From the NCBI GenBank assembly GCA_036258315.1, contig DATADX010000040.1, positions 60,190 through 124,189 of the forward strand: a stretch of DNA of 64,000 bases, given 5' to 3'. Shown here in pieces: positions 25,679-33,591 of this stretch. A program made the position numbers and the translations under genes. The notes below the pieces were generated by a model. The model saw only the letters and a list, made by a program, of their open reading frames with translations, searched no databases and was not told where the DNA came from. Positions within the stretch are counted from its first letter, which is position 1. Each line of letters begins with the position of its first letter. Source of the DNA: DASSYK01 sp036258315 (GTDB lineage Bacteria; Actinomycetota; Thermoleophilia; Solirubrobacterales; 70-9).

Positions 25679-26366
25679 CGCGCGCGTAGCGCTTCGAGTC
25701 GGCCTCGATGAGCTGCCAGGTCGCGTGCGGCGGGTGGTCGGTCCGGGCCAGCATGTCCTCGACCGCCTGCTCGTACTGGGGGCGCTTCTCGCGGTTGCGC
25801 CAATCTTCGGGAGTCAGCTTCCACGCCTTGAGCGGGTCCTTCTCGCGGGCCTTGAAGCGCTTCAGCTGCTCGTCCGGCGAGATGTGGAGCCAGAACTTGA
25901 TCAGGACCATCCCCTCGTCGGCGAGACTGTGCTCGAAGTAGTTGATCTCCTCGTAGGCCCGCAGCCACGCCTCGCGCTCGGCGAACCCCTCGACGCGCTC
26001 GACCAGCACCCGCCCGTACCAGGAGCGGTCGAGCACCGCCATCCCGCCCCACCCCGGAAGCGCCGGCCAGAAGCGCGTAAGGAAGTGGTGGCGCTTCTCG
26101 TCGTAGGTCGGCGCCGCGAACGAGCGAACGCGGACGTGGCGCGGATCGAGCGGCGCGACGAGCCGCTTGATCGTCCCTCCCTTTCCTGACGCATCCCAGC
26201 CCTCGAACAGGGCGCAGACCGGCGGGCCCAGCTGCTTCTCGCCGATCAGCCCTCCGAGCGTCAGCCGCAGCTGGCTGAGCCGCCTCCACCCCTGCTCGAG
26301 CCTCTCGGCCTCCTCCTCGCGCGAGAGCTTTCTGGTCAGGTCGAGCTCGTCGAGCCGGCGGCCCAT
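25599..26366 (-). CDS. ppk2: Polyphosphate kinase 2 family protein
   Basis: This 255-residue PPK2 enzyme transfers phosphate between polyphosphate and nucleotides. Walker A is FEGWDASGKGGTIKRL (about residues 53-68), the lid Arg/Lys segment is YDEKRHHFLTRFW, and Walker B is AVLDRSWYGRVLVERVEGF. The C-terminal lid is KLTPEDWRNREKRPQYEQAVEDML. Class (ADP, GDP or AMP acceptor) cannot be fixed from motifs. ATG 26366 overlaps the stop of the small upstream membrane-protein gene (TGATG). CHAD and CYTH genes, also linked to polyphosphate, lie 3 kb away. Confidence 0.93.
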   Translation of the reverse strand: MGRRLDELDLTRKLSREEEAERLEQGWRRLSQLRLTLGGLIGEKQLGPPVCALFEGWDASGKGGTIKRLVAPLDPRHVRVRSFAAPTYDEKRHHFLTRFWPALPGWGGMAVLDRSWYGRVLVERVEGFAEREAWLRAYEEINYFEHSLADEGMVLIKFWLHISPDEQLKRFKAREKDPLKAWKLTPEDWRNREKRPQYEQAVEDMLARTDHPPHATWQLIEADSKRYARVRVLETVIAEIEDGMRRSGREPPPPQ

Positions 26367-26593
26367 CAGCGGGTGCCGGGGCTGAGGATCTGCGGGTCCG
26401 ACGGGGGCTCCTCCTCGGTCGCGACGAGCGCAAGCGGGAGCAGCAACGTCGCCGCGAAGATCATCAGGATCCCGAGCCCGATCACGAGCTTCGCCTTGTA
26501 GAGGTGCCCGACGATCCCGAACACGAACCCGATGATCATCAGGCTCAGGTAAGGCGTGATGGTGTGCGGGAGCACGTCCGCGAGAGGGAGCAC
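26366..26593 (-). CDS. Small two-helix membrane protein coupled to PPK2
   Basis: This short protein of about 75 residues has two membrane helices (LSLMIIGFVFGIVGHLYKA and KLVIGLGILMIFAATLLLPLALV) joined by a tight basic turn, and an acidic C-terminal tail. GTG 26593 is the most likely start, but no ribosome site is clear, and longer in-frame starts exist up to 26746. Its stop overlaps the PPK2 ATG, indicating translation coupling. It may place PPK2 near the membrane, which is an inference. Confidence 0.55.
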   Translation of the reverse strand: MLPLADVLPHTITPYLSLMIIGFVFGIVGHLYKAKLVIGLGILMIFAATLLLPLALVATEEEPPSDPQILSPGTR

Positions 26594-26641
26594 CTGGGTG
26601 ATTATCGAGGACTTCGCGGGCTTCCGGGGTTTCTCCCTATC

Positions 26642-26647
26642 TATGAT
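26642..26647 (+). promoter_or_regulatory. -10 element (TATGAT) for leaderless MoxR gene
   Basis: TATGAT, close to the consensus, ends 8 nt before ATG 26656. No Shine-Dalgarno is present. Confidence 0.5.
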
Positions 26648-26655
26648 CAGCGGCC

Positions 26656-27561
26656 ATGCCCGAGCAGCCGCAGACGGTCGCCGCGGTCCGCGAGCGCCTC
26701 GGCGAGGTCGGCTACCTCGCCGACGAGTCGGCGGCACTGGTCTCATTCCTCGCGCAGCGCCTTGAAAAGCCGGTTCTGGTCGAGGGGCCCGCCGGCGTGG
26801 GCAAGACCGAGCTCGCCAAGGCGCTCGCTCGGGCGACCGGGCGCGAGCTGATCAGGTTGCAGTGCTATGAGGGCCTCGACGAGGCGAAGGCGCTGTACGA
26901 GTGGAACTACCGCAAGCAGCTGCTCCGAATCCAGGCGGAGTCAGAGGGATCCTGGCGCGAGGCGAGCGGAGACATCTTCAGCGAGGAGTTCATGCTGACC
27001 CGGCCGCTGCTGGAGGCGATCAGCGCCGAGCACCCCGTCGTCCTGCTGATCGACGAGATCGACAAGACCGACCAGGAGTTCGAGGCGATGCTCTTGGAGG
27101 TCCTTTCGGACTTCCAGATAACCATCCCCGAGCTCGGCCGGATCGAGGCGAGAACAATGCCCGTCGTGGTCTTGACCTCCAACAATTCACGCGAGCTCAC
27201 CGAGGCGCTGAAGCGGCGCTGCCTCTACCTCTGGCTCGACTACCCGTCGATCGACCGCGAGCTCGAGATCGTGCGGCTCCACGCGCCCGACCTCGACGAG
27301 GGGCTCGCGCGGAGGCTGGTCGAGATCGTCCAGATGGTCCGCGCGCTCGACCTCAAGAAGCCGCCCTCGATCGCGGAGTCGATCGACTGGGCCCGGACCC
27401 TGCTCCTGATCGGAGCCGAGGACATCGACCGCCGGACCTTCGAGGAGTCGATGAGCATCATCGTCAAGCACCGCTCCGACATCGACACCGTGGCCGAGCG
27501 GGTCGCGGTCAAGCTCGGGGACGCCACGGCACAGCAGCGCCCCCAAGCCGAGAGTCGCTGA
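26656..27561 (+). CDS. MoxR-family AAA ATPase (CoxD-like)
   Basis: This 301-residue AAA+ chaperone-like ATPase has Walker A EGPAGVGKTELAKAL (about residues 43-57), Walker B VLLIDEIDKTDQEFEAMLL, sensor-1 VVLTSNNSRELTEALKRRC (arginine-finger region included) and a C-terminal lid with sensor 2. MoxR/CoxD proteins act with von Willebrand A (VWA) partners to insert metals or mature large enzymes. The next gene encodes such a VWA protein of CoxE type, 61 bp downstream. No carbon-monoxide dehydrogenase or similar client gene is present nearby. Confidence 0.92.
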   Translation: MPEQPQTVAAVRERLGEVGYLADESAALVSFLAQRLEKPVLVEGPAGVGKTELAKALARATGRELIRLQCYEGLDEAKALYEWNYRKQLLRIQAESEGSWREASGDIFSEEFMLTRPLLEAISAEHPVVLLIDEIDKTDQEFEAMLLEVLSDFQITIPELGRIEARTMPVVVLTSNNSRELTEALKRRCLYLWLDYPSIDRELEIVRLHAPDLDEGLARRLVEIVQMVRALDLKKPPSIAESIDWARTLLLIGAEDIDRRTFEESMSIIVKHRSDIDTVAERVAVKLGDATAQQRPQAESR

Positions 27562-27622
27562 TCCGATGAATGCTCGAGGCGCAGCGGGCGCGGTCGCCGG
27601 GTCACGGCCGGGGAGCTGAGCC

Positions 27623-28996
27623 GTGGCCGAGGGATCGGACGAGCGCGGGACCGCCGCGAGCCTGCTGGCGTTCATCGAGGAGCTCCGCTCCGAGGGAGTC
27701 GCCGTCGGGACGTCGGAGATCCTCGACGCCTTCGAGGCCCTCGACGAGGTGCCGTGGACCGATCAGCGCGACTTCCGCGAGGCGCTCGCCTCGACGATCG
27801 CCAAGTCCCAGGAGGACCGGCGCGTGTTCGAGCTGTTGTTCGAGCGGCACTTCTTCCGCGCCTCCGAGGCCGAGGCGCTCGAGCGGGGCATCCACGAGGA
27901 GCGGCACGAGGGCTCCGCGCGGCTCGATCTCGACGAGCTGCGGGAGGCGATCCGGCAGGCGATCATCGCCGGTAGCGACGGCGAGATGCGTGACCTGGCC
28001 AGGCTCGCGATCACGGCCTACGGCCGCCAGGGCGAGCGCTCGGGGGTGATCGGGGTCGACGTGCAGCGGATCCGGCGCGGGCTCGGGCTGCAGTCCCACG
28101 GTCAGGGGGCGGACGGCGAGCAGGAGCCGCTCGACCCCGATCGGGTCCGGGAGTTCGAGCGTCACCTCCGCCGCGAGCTCGAGCGCGCGACGATCGAGCG
28201 GACCGGCAAGCTCCCCCCCTCCCGCCCCCTCGCAGAGCTCGACCGCGCCCTCCCGACCAGTCCCTCCCAGGACCTGGCGGGGGTGCACCGGGCGGTCAGC
28301 CAGCTGAAGCGGCGGATCGCGACCCTCGGCCACGAGCAGCGTGGCCGGCGGCGCAGCCAGGTCGTCGACGTGCGCCGGACGATGCGGTCGTCGCTCGAGA
28401 CCGGCGGGGTGCCGCTGCGGCTGCGCTACCGGCCGAAGCGGCCGCGCCGCCCCGAGATCTACGTGCTCTGCGACGTCTCGACCTCGGTCAGCTCCGCGAG
28501 CGTCTTCTTCCTGTCCGTCCTGCACGCCCTCCACGACTCGTTCCGGAAGCTCCGCAGCTTCGTCTTCATCGAGCGAATCAGCGAGGTGACCGACATCTAC
28601 GAGCACGAGCGCGACTTCCGCAAGATCGCCGAGCGCGTCTCGTCCGAGGGCGGCGTCGCCGATGTGTCCGGCTACACGGACTACGGCCGCGTCTGGCTAG
28701 AGTTCCGCGAGGAGATCGCCGACGAGCTCGGGCCGCGCGCCACCGTGATCGTGCTCGGCGACGCGCGCACGAACGGGCGCGAGCCGCACGCCGCCACGTT
28801 CGGGACGATCGCGGATCGCGCCGGGCGCACCTTCTGGCTCAATCCCGAGCCGAAGCTCTACTGGAACTACGGCGACTCGGTGATGTCGGCGTACGAGCCG
28901 TATTGCGACGGCGCCTTCGAGTGCTGGACGACCAAGCACCTCGAGAGCTTCGTCAACGTGATCGCGAGCGGCGGGCGGGCGGCGCCCACCCTTTGA
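27623..28996 (+). CDS. VWA-domain protein, CoxE-like, partner of MoxR
   Basis: This 457-residue protein has a helical N-terminal half and a C-terminal VWA domain. The metal-ion-dependent adhesion site is visible as CDVSTSVSS (DxSxS) at about residue 287, with further ligands in VSGYTDYGRVW (Thr) and VIVLGDARTNG (Asp). CoxE proteins bind their MoxR ATPase and use the VWA face to hold a client. GTG 27623 is preceded by GGGGAGC. Pairing with the MoxR gene is clear; the client is unknown and could be a polyphosphate enzyme given the neighbourhood. Confidence 0.9.
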   Translation: MAEGSDERGTAASLLAFIEELRSEGVAVGTSEILDAFEALDEVPWTDQRDFREALASTIAKSQEDRRVFELLFERHFFRASEAEALERGIHEERHEGSARLDLDELREAIRQAIIAGSDGEMRDLARLAITAYGRQGERSGVIGVDVQRIRRGLGLQSHGQGADGEQEPLDPDRVREFERHLRRELERATIERTGKLPPSRPLAELDRALPTSPSQDLAGVHRAVSQLKRRIATLGHEQRGRRRSQVVDVRRTMRSSLETGGVPLRLRYRPKRPRRPEIYVLCDVSTSVSSASVFFLSVLHALHDSFRKLRSFVFIERISEVTDIYEHERDFRKIAERVSSEGGVADVSGYTDYGRVWLEFREEIADELGPRATVIVLGDARTNGREPHAATFGTIADRAGRTFWLNPEPKLYWNYGDSVMSAYEPYCDGAFECWTTKHLESFVNVIASGGRAAPTL

Positions 28997-29048
28997 TGCC
29001 TCGCCGCGCGCCCGCCGCGAACAGGACTGGCGGTGCGAGGGCGCCCGC

Positions 29049-30137
29049 CTAGACGGGCTCGCGCTGGCGCCCCGCGCGGAAGCGCTGCTCGAGCGCCTTC
29101 ACGTAGCGCTTCGGCTTCTCGCGGTAGACACGGCCGCCCAGGCTGGTCGCGGCGAAGCGGAGCTCGCCGCGACGGCGGTCGATCAGCTCGGAGAGGAGCC
29201 GCTGGTCGGCGGCGGACTCGAAGCCCTGCGGCCACTTCGCGGAGGCCTCGCGGAGCAGCCCCAGGTCGTGGTCGTCGCCGAGATGATCGGCGAGATCGTC
29301 GGCGTCGCGGATCTGGTGGCCGATCAGCTCGGGCTCGGCGTTGCGGATCAGGCGGAGCTGGTACCAAAGGTCCTTGACGCGCTTCCGCCACTCGTGCAGG
29401 TTGGTGACGCTCGGCTCCTCCTCGACGTCGCGCAGCCGCTTGCGACCGCGCCGGTAGGTGCGGTGCAGGCCGGGGCCGATCAGCTGCCAGCCGTCGCCGT
29501 CGAGGGACCAGGTCTCGATTCGCCCCCGGCCCTCGGCCAGCGCCGAACAGGCCGCCGCCATCGCGCGCTGCTCCGATCCGTCCTCGCGGATCGACTGGAG
29601 CTGCTGCTCGAAGTGCGCCCGCAGCGGCCCGTAGCGCTCCCTGACCGGCTCCCCGAAGCGCTCGCAGAGGAGGTCGAGCGTCTCGACGAGCACCTCGGCG
29701 TCTCGAGAGTCGCTGAGCCCGCGGCCGATGCCGCGATAGTGCTGGTTTTCACGCCTGTAGAGATCGTCGCCGAGCTGGTCGCGGACGAGCCGGATCGCCG
29801 AGCGGGTCTTCTTGATGTCCTTGCGGGCCTCGTGGATCGCATCGGCGGGCTCGCCTCCGTTCTCGCCGTGGAGCTCCGCGAGGGCGTCGTCGACGCGCGC
29901 GAGCACGATTCGCTTGATCCCGGCGCCGACCGGCTCCTCGTCGAGCAGCCGGTACGAGCTCGGGCCGGCGAGCGCGTCGTCCTCGTCCGCGCGGCTGAGC
30001 GCCTTGCGCAGCCCCGCGCCGGCGGCGACCGTCGCCGCGGTCCCGGCCGCGGCGATGGCCAGCTTCCCTTCCGTCTCCTGGGCCTTCTCAGCCACGTCGC
30101 GGGCGACCTTCTCGAGCTGTTCTCGTGTCGACGGCAT
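29049..30137 (-). CDS. CHAD-domain protein
   Basis: This 362-residue protein has an N-terminal helix-rich part with a possible membrane-associated Ala segment (LAIAAAGTAATVAAGAGL), then a CHAD domain from about residue 75 to the end. CHAD is an all-alpha fold with conserved histidines and basic residues: AIHEARKDIKKTRSAIRLVR and LHEWRKRVKDLWYQLRLIR are the two signature helices, and LGDDHDLGLL follows. CHAD domains bind polyphosphate and localise to granules. It lies next to a CYTH gene on the same strand and near PPK2. Confidence 0.93.
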   Translation of the reverse strand: MPSTREQLEKVARDVAEKAQETEGKLAIAAAGTAATVAAGAGLRKALSRADEDDALAGPSSYRLLDEEPVGAGIKRIVLARVDDALAELHGENGGEPADAIHEARKDIKKTRSAIRLVRDQLGDDLYRRENQHYRGIGRGLSDSRDAEVLVETLDLLCERFGEPVRERYGPLRAHFEQQLQSIREDGSEQRAMAAACSALAEGRGRIETWSLDGDGWQLIGPGLHRTYRRGRKRLRDVEEEPSVTNLHEWRKRVKDLWYQLRLIRNAEPELIGHQIRDADDLADHLGDDHDLGLLREASAKWPQGFESAADQRLLSELIDRRRGELRFAATSLGGRVYREKPKRYVKALEQRFRAGRQREPV

Positions 30138-30211
30138 CGTGCCTCATCTCCATGCTTCCCACTGGATAGCGGGGGAAACGGCCCCAGTTGTAAACACGGC
30201 GTGAGCGCTGC

Positions 30212-30667
30212 CTAGCGCGGAAGGCCGTGCGCGGCCAGATTCTCGTTCAGATACGCCTCCTCGCCGGTGACGTCACGACCCAGCCACGGGGGCGGGTCGA
30301 ACTCGCCGGCCGCGCGCTCGTCGGGGAACTCGACCTCGGCGACTCTCAGGCCCTCGAGCTCGTCCTCGTAGACGTCGAGCTCGATGCGGAGATCGTCGTG
30401 CGGGATCACGTGGCGGCGCTTGCGCAGCCTCCGCCCCTCCGTGAGCGGCCACAGCCTCTCGAACTGCGCGGGATCCAGCTCGATCTCCTCCTCGGCGCGG
30501 GAGAGGCCGGAGCCGCGCTTGACCGTGAGCACGCGATCGTCGCCCCTGCGGCGGAGGCGGACCTCGCCGTCGGCGCCCACCGCGAGGTAGCCCTGCTCGA
30601 TCGGGTCCGACGCGACGCCCGTCAGGTCGGGAGGCGTGTCGACGATGAACTTTCGCTCCACCTCCAT
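30212..30667 (-). CDS. CYTH-domain protein (triphosphate tunnel metalloenzyme)
   Basis: This 151-residue protein is a CYTH/TTM enzyme whose opening MEVERKFIVD holds the ExExK signature. Basic and acidic tunnel residues follow: EVRLRRRGDDRVLTVKRG, EEEIELD and ELDVYEDELEGLRVAEVEF. These enzymes hydrolyse inorganic triphosphate or related substrates with metal. ATG 30667 places ExExK at residues 2-6 as the family requires. A TAACTT box 7 nt upstream suggests a leaderless mRNA. Separation from CHAD by 74 bp contrasts with the CYTH-CHAD fusions known elsewhere. Confidence 0.93.
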   Translation of the reverse strand: MEVERKFIVDTPPDLTGVASDPIEQGYLAVGADGEVRLRRRGDDRVLTVKRGSGLSRAEEEIELDPAQFERLWPLTEGRRLRKRRHVIPHDDLRIELDVYEDELEGLRVAEVEFPDERAAGEFDPPPWLGRDVTGEEAYLNENLAAHGLPR

Positions 30668-30674
30668 GCCTTCG

Positions 30675-30680
30675 AAGTTA
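30675..30680 (-). promoter_or_regulatory. -10 element (TAACTT) for leaderless CYTH gene
   Basis: On the minus strand TAACTT ends 7 nt before ATG 30667. A divergent TACACT (30689-30694) likely serves the TPP-riboswitch transcript. Confidence 0.4.
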
Positions 30681-30708
30681 CCGCGCCGTACACTGGTGCC
30701 CGACCCAA

Positions 30709-30837
30709 ACCAGGGGGGCTCGCGGGTAGGCGGGCTGAGATAGCGGACCCTGGCAAGCCACGTCCTCCGCCTCGCGTCCGGGCGTGGGCCACCTGCCGCT
30801 GACCCTTCGAACCTGTGCGGTAATGCGCGCGGAGGGA
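30709..30837 (+). promoter_or_regulatory. TPP riboswitch (thi-box) controlling a thiamine-precursor transporter
   Basis: The aptamer's universal elements are all present in order: a GGGG run and P2 (GCTCGC pairing GCGGGC), CTGAGA at 30734-30739, P3 (AGCGG/CCGCT) with an extension, ACCCTTCGAACCTG, GGTAATG and finally GCGGAGGGA. The ATG of the first transporter gene follows the last element by only a few bases, and its GGAGGG ribosome site is the conserved 3' end of the aptamer. Ligand-bound folding should hide the ribosome site, so control is probably translational. A TACACT box at 30689-30694 is a plausible -10. Confidence 0.95.
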
Positions 30838-30839
30838 GC

Positions 30840-31670
30840 ATGCTGACCAAGTCCGGGGCTCCCATCACCAGGACCCCCACCTCATCCCGATCGGACCCCG
30901 CGGCCGGCACGCCGCGCGGGGCGGTCGAGCTGCGCGGCGCCGGGCACAGCTTCGGCGACCTGCGCGCGCTCGAACGGATCGATCTGTCGGTCCCGGCGGC
31001 GGGGGTGCTCGGGATCGTCGGGCCCTCGGGCTGTGGCAAGTCGACCCTGTTGGAGGTGATCGCCGGGTTGCTCGAGCCGAGCGACGGCACGGTCGCGATC
31101 GGGATCGCGACCGCGGCGGAGGAGCGGCTCGCACACTGCGCGCTGATGCCGCAACGCGACCTGCTCCTCCCGTGGCTGTCGGCGCTCGACAACGCCGCCC
31201 TCGCCCCCAGCATCGCGGGCGCATCCCGCGCCGACGCGCGCGAGCGCGCGCGGCCGCATTTCCGGCGGCTCGGGCTGGGCGGGTTCGAGGCCACGAGGCC
31301 CGCGGAGCTGTCGGGGGGGATGCGCCAGCGGGTCGCGTTCCTGCGCACGCTGATGGCGGGCAAGCCCGTGCTCTTGCTGGACGAGCCCTTCGCCTCGCTC
31401 GACGCGATCACCCGCGCCGAGATGCAGGCGTGGCTCGCCGGGGTGCTGGCCGGGGACGAGCACGCGGTGGTCCTGGTCACGCACGACGTCGAGGAGGCGC
31501 TTTACCTCTCTGACCGGGTCGCCGTGATGACGCCCCGGCCGGGCCGAATCGCGGCGATGCTCGAGGTCCCGTCGCCCCGCCGCGTCGACCGGGCCGCCGC
31601 GGTCACCTCGCCCGAGTTCGTGGCCCTGCGAGAGCGCGCCCTTCGGGCGCTCGCCGGGGAGGCCCGATGA
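30840..31670 (+). CDS. thiZ: ABC transporter ATPase for thiamine pyrimidine precursor
   Basis: This 276-residue ABC ATPase has Walker A GIVGPSGCGKSTLLEVIAG (about residues 62-80), Q-loop MPQRDLLLPWLS, signature AELSGGMRQRVAFLRTL, Walker B VLLLDEPFASLDAITRAEM and the switch His in VLVTHDVEEALYLSDRV. It resembles the nitrate/sulfonate/taurine ATPase family. Control by the TPP riboswitch and the downstream THI5/NMT1-type binding protein support the ThiXYZ assignment, with import of formylaminopyrimidine or hydroxymethylpyrimidine. Its stop overlaps the permease start (ATGA). Confidence 0.88.
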   Translation: MLTKSGAPITRTPTSSRSDPAAGTPRGAVELRGAGHSFGDLRALERIDLSVPAAGVLGIVGPSGCGKSTLLEVIAGLLEPSDGTVAIGIATAAEERLAHCALMPQRDLLLPWLSALDNAALAPSIAGASRADARERARPHFRRLGLGGFEATRPAELSGGMRQRVAFLRTLMAGKPVLLLDEPFASLDAITRAEMQAWLAGVLAGDEHAVVLVTHDVEEALYLSDRVAVMTPRPGRIAAMLEVPSPRRVDRAAAVTSPEFVALRERALRALAGEAR

Positions 31671-32440
31671 GCACGCGCACCAGGGCCGGATTGGCGCCGG
31701 CCGCCGTGATCGTCGCGGCGCTGGTCGTCTGGGAGCTCGCCGCGCGCTGGGACGTGCTCGCCGACCTGTTCTCGATCAAGGACTTCCTCGTCCCGGCCCC
31801 GAGCGGGATCGCCGAAGCGCTCTGGGAGGACCGCGAGCTGCTCGCGGATGACGCCTGGGTCACCCTGCGGGAGGTGGTGCTCGGCTTCGCGCTCGCCGCC
31901 GCCCTCGGGGTCGGGTTCGCGATCTGCATCCACCTCTCCGAGACGGCGCGGCGCGCCCTCTATCCGCTCCTCGTCGCCTCGCAGACGATCCCGATCATCG
32001 CGATCGCGCCGATCCTGATCGTCTGGTTCGGCTTCGGGCTCGGCCCGAAGCTGGCGATTATCGCCCTGATCTGCTTCTTCCCGATCACCGTCAACACGCT
32101 CGACGGGCTGCGCTCGGTCGATCCCGAGCTGGTCAAGATGCTGCGGACGCTCGGTGCGGACCGGATGCAGATCCTGCGCCGCGCCGAGCTCCCCTCGGCG
32201 CTTCCGTACGCGTTCAGCGGCGCCAAGGTGGCCGTCGCGGTCGCTGTGATCGGTGCGGTGTTCGGCGAGTGGGTCGGGGCGAACGAGGGGCTCGGCCACC
32301 TGATGGTGACGGCGCAGGCGCAGCTGCTGACGGCGCGGGTGTTCGCCGCGATCGTCGTGCTGTCGGTGATGGCGATCGCCCTGTTCGGATTGCTCTCGCT
32401 GCTCGAGCGGCGCGTCGTCTCCTGGCGGGAGCCGCGCTGA
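31667..32440 (+). CDS. thiX: ABC transporter permease for thiamine pyrimidine precursor
   Basis: This 257-residue inner-membrane permease has about six helices. The cytoplasmic EAA loop is LDGLRSVDPELVKMLRTLGADRMQIL, the site that contacts the ATPase coupling helix. The first segments (GLAPAAVIVAALVVWELAA, then FALAAALGVGFAICIHL) follow the sulfonate/nitrate-type permease pattern. ATG 31667 overlaps the ATPase stop as ATGA and its own stop overlaps the binding-protein start as TGATG, so all three genes are translationally coupled downstream of the riboswitch. Confidence 0.9.
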   Translation: MSTRTRAGLAPAAVIVAALVVWELAARWDVLADLFSIKDFLVPAPSGIAEALWEDRELLADDAWVTLREVVLGFALAAALGVGFAICIHLSETARRALYPLLVASQTIPIIAIAPILIVWFGFGLGPKLAIIALICFFPITVNTLDGLRSVDPELVKMLRTLGADRMQILRRAELPSALPYAFSGAKVAVAVAVIGAVFGEWVGANEGLGHLMVTAQAQLLTARVFAAIVVLSVMAIALFGLLSLLERRVVSWREPR

Positions 32441-33450
32441 TGCCCCGATACGTGGCCCGGGTCGCCGTCGCGCTGGCCGCTTGCGCCCTCGCCCTCGGCC
32501 TCTCCGCGTGTGGCGAGAAGAGCGAGGACCTGAGCTCGGCCCAACCGCAGCAGCTCGATCTGGCGCTCGACTTCTACGTCAATCCCGATCACGCCGGGAT
32601 CTACTCGGCGATCGACCGGGGGTTCTTCGGGGCCGCGGGGCTCGACGTGAAGCCGCGGGTCCCCTCCGACCCGTCGGCGCCGATCAGGGAGGTCGCGGCG
32701 GGCCGCGCCGACCTGGCGATCTCCTACGAGCCGGAGGTGCTGCTCGCCCGCGAGCAGGGCCTCGACGTGGTCGCGGTCGCCGCCCTCGTCGACGAGCCGC
32801 TCACTTCGCTGATCTCGCTGCCGGCCGGCGGGATCGCCGAGCCCGCCGACCTGCGCGGGAAGACCGTCGCGACCGCGGGCATCCCATACCAGGCCGACTA
32901 CCTGGAGACGATCCTCGCCCAAGCGGGCGTCCCGAGCGGCGACGTGAGGAGGGTCGACGTCGGCCTCAACCTGCTCCCGGCGCTGCTCGGGGGCCAGGCC
33001 GACGCGATCCTCGGCGGCTTCCGCAACGTCGAGGGCGTCGACCTGACGGCGCGAGGCGCGAACCCCACCGTCAGCCCGGTCAACCGGCTCGGCGTCCCGA
33101 CCTACGACGAGCTCGTGCTGGTCGCGAGCGAGTCCGAGATCGAGGACGACGCCGAGCGGCTCCGCCTGTTCATCTCGGCGCTCGCCAAGGGGACCGCCTA
33201 TGCGATTAAGAACCCGCGGCCAGCCACGGACTCGATCCTGAACGCCGGCCACGGGCTCGACGCGGCGCTGACCCGCGCCGAGATCGGCGCGACCCTGCCG
33301 TTGCTCGCCCCCACCAAGGGCGAGCCGTACGGCTGGATGGACGCCGCGGAGTGGGAGCTGTTCGCGAGCTGGATGGCGGACAACGCCCTGATCTCCGAGG
33401 TGCCGGACGCCGACGAGATGCTGACGAACGAGCTGCTGCCGTCGTCCTAG
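32440..33450 (+). CDS. thiY: Substrate-binding lipoprotein, NMT1/THI5-like
   Basis: This 336-residue lipoprotein has a signal peptide ending in the lipobox LSA-C (Cys about residue 24). The mature domain is a type 2 periplasmic-binding-protein fold of the NMT1/THI5-like family. LDFYVNPDHAGIYSAIDRGFF near residue 44 is the characteristic opening for pyrimidine-binding ThiY proteins, and GRADLAISYEPEVLLAREQG and LRGKTVATAGIPYQADYLE follow. It should capture a thiamine pyrimidine precursor outside the membrane and deliver it to the permease. A terminator-like hairpin follows the gene. Confidence 0.9.
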   Translation: MPRYVARVAVALAACALALGLSACGEKSEDLSSAQPQQLDLALDFYVNPDHAGIYSAIDRGFFGAAGLDVKPRVPSDPSAPIREVAAGRADLAISYEPEVLLAREQGLDVVAVAALVDEPLTSLISLPAGGIAEPADLRGKTVATAGIPYQADYLETILAQAGVPSGDVRRVDVGLNLLPALLGGQADAILGGFRNVEGVDLTARGANPTVSPVNRLGVPTYDELVLVASESEIEDDAERLRLFISALAKGTAYAIKNPRPATDSILNAGHGLDAALTRAEIGATLPLLAPTKGEPYGWMDAAEWELFASWMADNALISEVPDADEMLTNELLPSS

Positions 33451-33500
33451 GTCGGGCTCGGCGGATCGCCACCCTGCCCAGCGCGGGGAACTGCTCGTGG

Positions 33501-33532
33501 GGCGGCGTAGCGCATGTGATCGCGCTACCGCC
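33501..33532 (+). terminator. GC-rich stem-loop after transporter operon
   Basis: GGCGGCGTAGCGC and GCGCTACCGCC form a long stem with one bulged base around an 8-nt loop, 50 bp after the last transporter gene. No clear U tract follows, so it is either a factor-assisted terminator or an mRNA-stability element. Confidence 0.45.
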
Positions 33533-33591
33533 GGGAGCCCGGGGGCCTAACCGCGCAACATCCGCCCGCCGGCGCTGTTAGGAATTCAGCA

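Noticed and set aside
25465..25689. Plus-strand Arg-rich frame at the end of the four-helix protein
   Set aside because: Shifted-frame shadow of the membrane protein and PPK2 3' end.
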